Below are positions 19,205 to 22,986 of a stretch of DNA of 22,986 nt, piece after piece. Under the pieces are notes generated by a model. That model worked only from the letters and a program-made list of their open reading frames with translations. It did no database searches and was not told where the DNA came from. The translations under genes were made by a program, and so were the position numbers. The stretch's first letter is position 1, and every line of letters starts with the position of its first letter. The DNA lies in IMG/VR virus record IMGVR_UViG_3300009034_000994, positions 1-22,986 of that record; one strand, given 5' to 3'. The DNA comes from a virus.

Positions 19205-22121
19205 CCTTACCAGAAAACTTTAGCCAAGCCACCGGCTGTCTCGCTTTTGGAAAAACAAGAACTTTTTTTTCTGGCATACGGGGATCAAATTTCCACAACT
19301 TATTTTCATAGAAATGATTATCCATCTTTTTCGCTTTCTCTGCCGTATCAATATCATCCTCAATACCAAGAGTTTTCTTTGCCTTACTCACCTCTCCCGG
19401 CTGCGGGCCATCGGCAATAGTTATTCCGTTCAAAAAATCATTCACCTTGAACCTATGGTCGGCATGGACGCTTTCTCCTCGCCAGTGATGTTCCCAGAGC
19501 GTTCCTTTAGTTTCTCCTCCGGACGGTATATCTTTAAGCTGTTCTCTGACCGCAGAATAAGCAATTCCACCTTGAACGGAGCCCCCACTCCCCCCTTCTC
19601 TGCTATAATCCATTTGATTTTCCACAATCTTTTCCAAAGATAAAACATCAGCTTCGGAAATAGAATCATCCCAAAATAAATTGAGTTCTTCACATTCCTT
19701 AATATTTTTTTTCCTTTCTTCATTTAAAAACTCCTCGCCAAAAGATTCAGCTAATGCCATATCATAGTCATCAAGCTCACCTAAAAGCGGAAAAGATTTT
19801 GCAAGCCAATCTGAATAGTTCTCAACATTAACGGATTCTTTCAACTTCCCCAAGGCAACCTCGTACCGTTTTGGATACCGCTTCTCCTCGATTTCTCCAC
19901 TGGTCGCCTTCACAATCCTATTGGCAGTATCAACTGTATCGGGCCGGGTCTTGTCCTCACGAAACTCAATCGGTCTCGGTGCCCACCAATTAAACCAAAC
20001 CTCTCCTGTATCGGGGTCAGTATATCGGTTAAGATTGACAAAAGCTACTCGAATTATTCCACCTACCGGAACCATTATCGCCCGGCCATTTTTCTCGAAC
20101 CTCACATTATAAGTTCTTCCCACCGGAACTTTCTTTTCCCCATCCCGAATAACACAAAGATAATTATACGAATCCGTTCCCTTGACCCGGTGAATCTCAA
20201 TCACCTCTGCGTCAATATCAGCTTCTTTTTTGAACTTCATCCAATCCCCGGTCATTCCGCTTAACGGATATATGCTATTCCATAGCTTGAGCATCGAACC
20301 TTCCGAACCTTTAATTTCAGAAAAATGATTCATAGCATCCTTTAATTCCTTTTCCGTATTCGCCAGATGAAAATCTGCTACCTTGAAAGCCTTGCCGGAT
20401 TTAAATTTCTTCATCGACTCTTTCCTCTCTTGCAAGGTTTTCTTATGTATATCTTCGTTCAAATACGGGGCATCGAAAACATTCGCCGTGTACGGACTAT
20501 CATCAACGGGAGTCTTCGCATGAGCATAGCCGGAAACATCCGACCGTCCAATATGCTGCCCTTTTCTTTCACCGGTCACCTCGGCGTCAGCAACAAAAGG
20601 AAATCCTTGAGCTTTTGCTTCTTTGACTATCGTGGGAAATCTATGTGTTACATCCCCTCCATCTTCACTCCATACCTTCACCTTATCATCAGAATGTATC
20701 TGTACTCTGAACCCGTCGAATTTCTGGTCAACATGTACCGAAGGAAACTTATCTCCTTTCATCCACTTCTGCTTCACTCTCTCAATCGCACCCTCGACAG
20801 AATAAACTTCTTCCTTTCTGTAACCTGCTATTCCTTTCGGTTGTACGAAAAATCTGAAAGGCTGCAAGCTGTCACTTTTACGACTCTGCTCTGCTTGCCT
20901 TTTTCTGGTAATGTCCGTAATTCTCTGTTCTCTTAAAACACTCTCGGCAAGTTCGGAAAGTCCTTCCCTTGCCATTGCCATTTTGATTAATTTCCTTTCT
21001 TTTGGCGGAATCATTTCGATCTTGAGAATTGCAAAAGGTACATAATTTGTGAAGGGGCCAGTGTAATCAGAAATAAGATGTATCTTGTCTTTTAATTTCG
21101 GAGGAAGAAAAGATTGCAGCCGAAAATTAACAGCATCAAGAAACTTTGTATCGGAAGAATCGTGATTAATGTGAATGTCAATATCCTTACCCCATCCACT
21201 CACAACACTCCCCCCGATGAAAGAAAGAAAAGGATTCCGTATAGCAAACCCATCTTGCCAGAAGTTCATCAGTTCACTCAACTTAACCTTATCATCAAGT
21301 CCATCCTTTGTCTCGGTTACAAACTTCAGGGATAATCTATCCAGCTCCGTAACCGGCCTATGTTCAAGTTTTCTTCTCCGCATTTCTTCAATGATTAATG
21401 TATGCTTGTCGATAATTCCTTCGTGTGGAGGTTTACCGGTCTCCTGCGAAAATCCTGCAGATTCGCCGTGAATCTCTGCATGAAGTTTTATGATTTCTGC
21501 ATCGGAAAGCTTTTGCAAATTCCAGTCTTTCGGAAGAAACGTGGATTCAAAAAATTTTATTGATTCGATCATCCTTATTGGACCAATCTCCTTCGGATTC
21601 TCAAAAGGAATGAACTCACGAATTTTATAATAATATAAATTCTCTCTTTGCCCAACCTCTGATTCGGCTGTTCTATGCTCCTCGAATCTTTTTACGAATT
21701 CATCTTTATTGATTTGCTCGGATTCATAACACCTTACAAATCCATAGGCAAGATTCCCGCTTGAAAGTAATCCCATCTCTGTTAATCTGTCAAACTTGCA
21801 ACGGTAGACTATCGCTTGCTTTTTCCCTGTCCATATCAGCTCCCCGTGTGGCGGGTCAAGATACGGACCTCCTCTTATCGTTCCCGCAAGACACTCTCTT
21901 AATAATCCCAAGGTCTCGGTTTTCATTTGGTCAATTTGAAATGTCACCTCACCTAACTCAAGTATTCTTTTCACAAGCTCTGTTGCTGATTCAACTACAT
22001 TCTCTATTCCATCAAGTTCGGTTTCATCGCCTTTCTTTGCAAGCGAATATTCTTCAGCCAAATCCCGAAAAGCTTCGGCAAGTATTTTGCTGTCAGTTTC
22101 TTTTGACCAGTCTCGAGGCAT
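19014..22121 (-). CDS. Multidomain NTase-ATP-dependent DNA ligase-LigD phosphoesterase-like protein
   Basis: ATG 22121 overlaps the upstream stop (TAATG). Domains over 1035 aa: ASCH/PUA-like about 85-195 (PPHGELIWTGKKQAIV, GLLSSGNLAYGFVRCYES); a helical link with EEMRRRKLEH; Pol-beta-type nucleotidyltransferase about 295-375 (GGS at 303-305, DID at 313-315, Glu369). The ATP-dependent ligase is about 430-740: motif I KFDGFR (Lys467), FDAPYL (Asp550), SEGSMLKLW (Glu607), DWMKFK (Lys629/631), then an OB fold with REDK (721-724). From 871 a LigD phosphoesterase-like domain begins (HHWRGESVHADHRF with His879, His886, Asp888; LKFSGKVDPGEVGAT). It ends off-pattern after EYFEHG, where a +1 change leads into 18329-19204. 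It lies between minor head and capsid genes, so virion packaging is plausible. All ligase catalytic residues are present. Confidence 0.85.
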   Translation of the reverse strand: MPRDWSKETDSKILAEAFRDLAEEYSLAKKGDETELDGIENVVESATELVKRILELGEVTFQIDQMKTETLGLLRECLAGTIRGGPYLDPPHGELIWTGKKQAIVYRCKFDRLTEMGLLSSGNLAYGFVRCYESEQINKDEFVKRFEEHRTAESEVGQRENLYYYKIREFIPFENPKEIGPIRMIESIKFFESTFLPKDWNLQKLSDAEIIKLHAEIHGESAGFSQETGKPPHEGIIDKHTLIIEEMRRRKLEHRPVTELDRLSLKFVTETKDGLDDKVKLSELMNFWQDGFAIRNPFLSFIGGSVVSGWGKDIDIHINHDSSDTKFLDAVNFRLQSFLPPKLKDKIHLISDYTGPFTNYVPFAILKIEMIPPKERKLIKMAMAREGLSELAESVLREQRITDITRKRQAEQSRKSDSLQPFRFFVQPKGIAGYRKEEVYSVEGAIERVKQKWMKGDKFPSVHVDQKFDGFRVQIHSDDKVKVWSEDGGDVTHRFPTIVKEAKAQGFPFVADAEVTGERKGQHIGRSDVSGYAHAKTPVDDSPYTANVFDAPYLNEDIHKKTLQERKESMKKFKSGKAFKVADFHLANTEKELKDAMNHFSEIKGSEGSMLKLWNSIYPLSGMTGDWMKFKKEADIDAEVIEIHRVKGTDSYNYLCVIRDGEKKVPVGRTYNVRFEKNGRAIMVPVGGIIRVAFVNLNRYTDPDTGEVWFNWWAPRPIEFREDKTRPDTVDTANRIVKATSGEIEEKRYPKRYEVALGKLKESVNVENYSDWLAKSFPLLGELDDYDMALAESFGEEFLNEERKKNIKECEELNLFWDDSISEADVLSLEKIVENQMDYSREGGSGGSVQGGIAYSAVREQLKDIPSGGETKGTLWEHHWRGESVHADHRFKVNDFLNGITIADGPQPGEVSKAKKTLGIEDDIDTAEKAKKMDNHFYENKLWKFDPRMPEKKVLVFPKARQPVAWLKFSGKVDPGEVGATAEGPGFLYHVEKGYQKEFGTQKTYFKEYFEHGRKKGMGKSGERETGMDGLVGKG

Positions 22122-22447
22122 TAATTCAATCCTCCTGTAATCTCTTTGCCTTTTAAATCAACTATCTTATTCCTTGCAACTTTTACTCCTGTTTCATCCT
22201 GAATATACGAATCCCTGATTTTTTGAATAGCTTTTCGTTGACAATAAATGTCTTCCTTCGGTATCCAGAAATCTTCTCCCTTTTCTTTCTCCCCGAACCC
22301 CATCGTAAAATCCAAAAGGTCATACATCTTTTGAACATGATTAAGAACTAATTCTCTTGGATTCCGTATACCTAAATTCCCGTCATCAATACCCACAACA
22401 AACATACGATTTTTAAGCCTTGCGATTACTATTTTCTCCTCTTTCAT
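22121..22447 (-). CDS. Hypothetical 108-aa protein upstream of the ligase
   Basis: ATG 22447 follows GGAGG with a five-base spacer and overlaps the upstream gene by 35 bases; its stop overlaps the ligase ATG. The N-terminus is beta-like (EEKIVIARLKNRMFVVGID), followed by helix NPRELVLNHVQKMYDLLDFT, a charged loop and DSYIQDETGVKVARNKIVDL. No membrane segment or known motif. Close coupling to the ligase suggests a shared function, but none can be named. Confidence 0.7.
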   Translation of the reverse strand: MKEEKIVIARLKNRMFVVGIDDGNLGIRNPRELVLNHVQKMYDLLDFTMGFGEKEKGEDFWIPKEDIYCQRKAIQKIRDSYIQDETGVKVARNKIVDLKGKEITGGLN

Positions 22448-22685
22448 TTTTACCTCCTATGAGTTGTATCATCATTTCAGCCCAAAGTTTTTTTGCCTGT
22501 ATATAATTAATATTATGTTTCCTATAATCATTATCTACCAAGCCTCGTAAAAGAGAGCGCAGTAATCCTATTCTCGACTTTCTAATGTAAAACAATCCGA
22601 ATTTATCTTGAATTGTGTGCTCACCATTATCAAATAAAACATCAAGCTCATTTACTAATTTTTTCAGTTTCCTTTTTAATGTCAT
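22413..22685 (-). CDS. Hypothetical 90-aa helical protein
   Basis: ATG 22685 follows AAGGAGG with a four-base spacer. The protein is basic and helical at the start (MTLKRKLKKLVNELDVLF), with SRIGLLRSLLRGLVDNDYRK in the middle and IQAKKLWAEMMIQLIGG near the end. It overlaps the genes on both sides. I do not recognise the family; a small head assembly or DNA-associated protein is possible. Confidence 0.65.
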   Translation of the reverse strand: MTLKRKLKKLVNELDVLFDNGEHTIQDKFGLFYIRKSRIGLLRSLLRGLVDNDYRKHNINYIQAKKLWAEMMIQLIGGKNERGENSNRKA

Positions 22686-22809
22686 CTTTTCCTCCTTGAC
22701 TCCAATCTATTTTATCATATCTCTTTCTCCAATTCTCTGATTTCTTTTTCTGAAAAATCGGTCGCTGATGATCCTTGCCGAATCGTCGTTTAAGTTTTTC
22801 TCTTTGCAT
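22648..22809 (-). CDS. Hypothetical 53-aa basic peptide
   Basis: The ATG at 22809 follows directly on the TAG of the minor head gene, with GGAGG four bases upstream. The frame (MQREKLKRRFGKDHQRPIFQ, ending ETEKISK) is Lys/Arg-rich and overlaps the start of the next gene by 38 bases. The placement supports translation, but with so short a frame I am only moderately sure. Confidence 0.45.
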   Translation of the reverse strand: MQREKLKRRFGKDHQRPIFQKKKSENWRKRYDKIDWSQGGKDDIKKETEKISK

Positions 22810-22986
22810 CTATCCTCCGGGCGGAAACAAAACCTCCACACATCCACAATTAATTACATTCTCTGCACCACCGGCGCCGTCATGTGGATGATCCATTCTC
22901 TTGTATGTCGTCGCTCCTTTTGGGTCACCCGTCGCCCTTGCCCGAACCTCAAACTTTTTTTTGAAAGGAATAGGATTCGCAAGATA
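22810..22986 (-). CDS. C-terminus of a Mu gpF / SPP1 gp7-like minor head protein (partial)
   Basis: The frame enters from the right edge and ends with TAG at 22812-22810, giving 58 residues. KKKFEVRARATGDPKGATTY and MDHPHDGAGGAENVINCGCV match the typical end of phage head morphogenesis proteins (MuF family), where a His-Pro ... VINCxC segment closes the domain. These proteins sit next to the portal and are packaged in the head. This fixes the window as the region just after portal/MuF. Confidence 0.75.
   Translation of the reverse strand, partial: YLANPIPFKKKFEVRARATGDPKGATTYKRMDHPHDGAGGAENVINCGCVEVLFPPGG

Noticed and set aside
1-22986. CRISPR array, insertion sequence, integrase or attachment site
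   Set aside because: No spaced direct repeats, transposase motifs or recombinase genes were seen on either strand.

Overview
This window is the late (virion and lysis) region of a tailed phage, probably a siphovirus and probably from an uncultivated source. Every supported gene is on the minus strand and packed head to tail. Many junctions are ATGA or TAATG stop/start overlaps, and most genes have strong GGAGG-type ribosome binding sites. The DNA is AT-rich. A lysis cassette with a transglycosylase, a lipobox peptide and a spanin-like protein suggests a Gram-negative bacterial host. I see no integrase, terminase, replication gene, tRNA or CRISPR array. The portal and terminase are probably beyond the right edge.

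Layout in the direction of transcription (right to left). (1) 22986-17986, head module I: the C-terminus of a Mu gpF/SPP1 gp7-like minor head protein, three small unknown genes, then a giant multidomain enzyme (22121-18329). That enzyme carries an ASCH-like domain, a Pol-beta-type nucleotidyltransferase motif, a complete ATP-dependent DNA ligase (KxDG to RxDK) and two LigD phosphoesterase-like domains. It is interrupted once by a +1 frame change. Two small genes follow, one of them Cys-rich. (2) 17977-14092, head module II: a promoter and structured leader, a protease-scaffold-major capsid fusion with internal ribosome binding sites at both domain junctions, a terminator, a LamG-domain protein and a small beta-rich protein. 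(3) 14095-10093, connector and tail: head-tail connector-like protein, small beta protein, HK97 gp10-like protein (frame-broken), tail terminator-like protein, a DUF115/MptE-like enzyme, tail tube-like protein, and a tail assembly chaperone with an A9 slippery site. (4) 10100-2846, tape measure, beta-helix tailspike with its C-terminal continuation, baseplate hub-like protein, a small tail protein and a Cys-rich peptide. (5) 2826-1407, lysis: a small membrane peptide, a goose-type transglycosylase with two starts, a tiny lipobox peptide, a holin-like protein (frame-broken) and a u-spanin-like protein, ending near a hairpin. (6) 1179-1, its own promoter, three small unknown genes sharing nearly identical ribosome binding sites, strong hairpins, and a fourth gene running off the left edge.

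The most unusual content is the LigD-like enzyme inside the capsid operon, which suggests a virion-associated or ejected DNA end-processing and sealing machine. Next is the nested translation architecture of the capsid gene. Four genes (1618-2014, 4525-7714, 12299-12707, 18329-22121) each need a +1 frame change, and one (the chaperone) needs a -1 change at a canonical site. The -1 site fits known tail-chaperone biology. The four +1 breaks could be single-base insertions in the assembly or genuine breaks, and raw reads would decide.

All functional calls come from reading motifs and gene order by eye; no database search was run.
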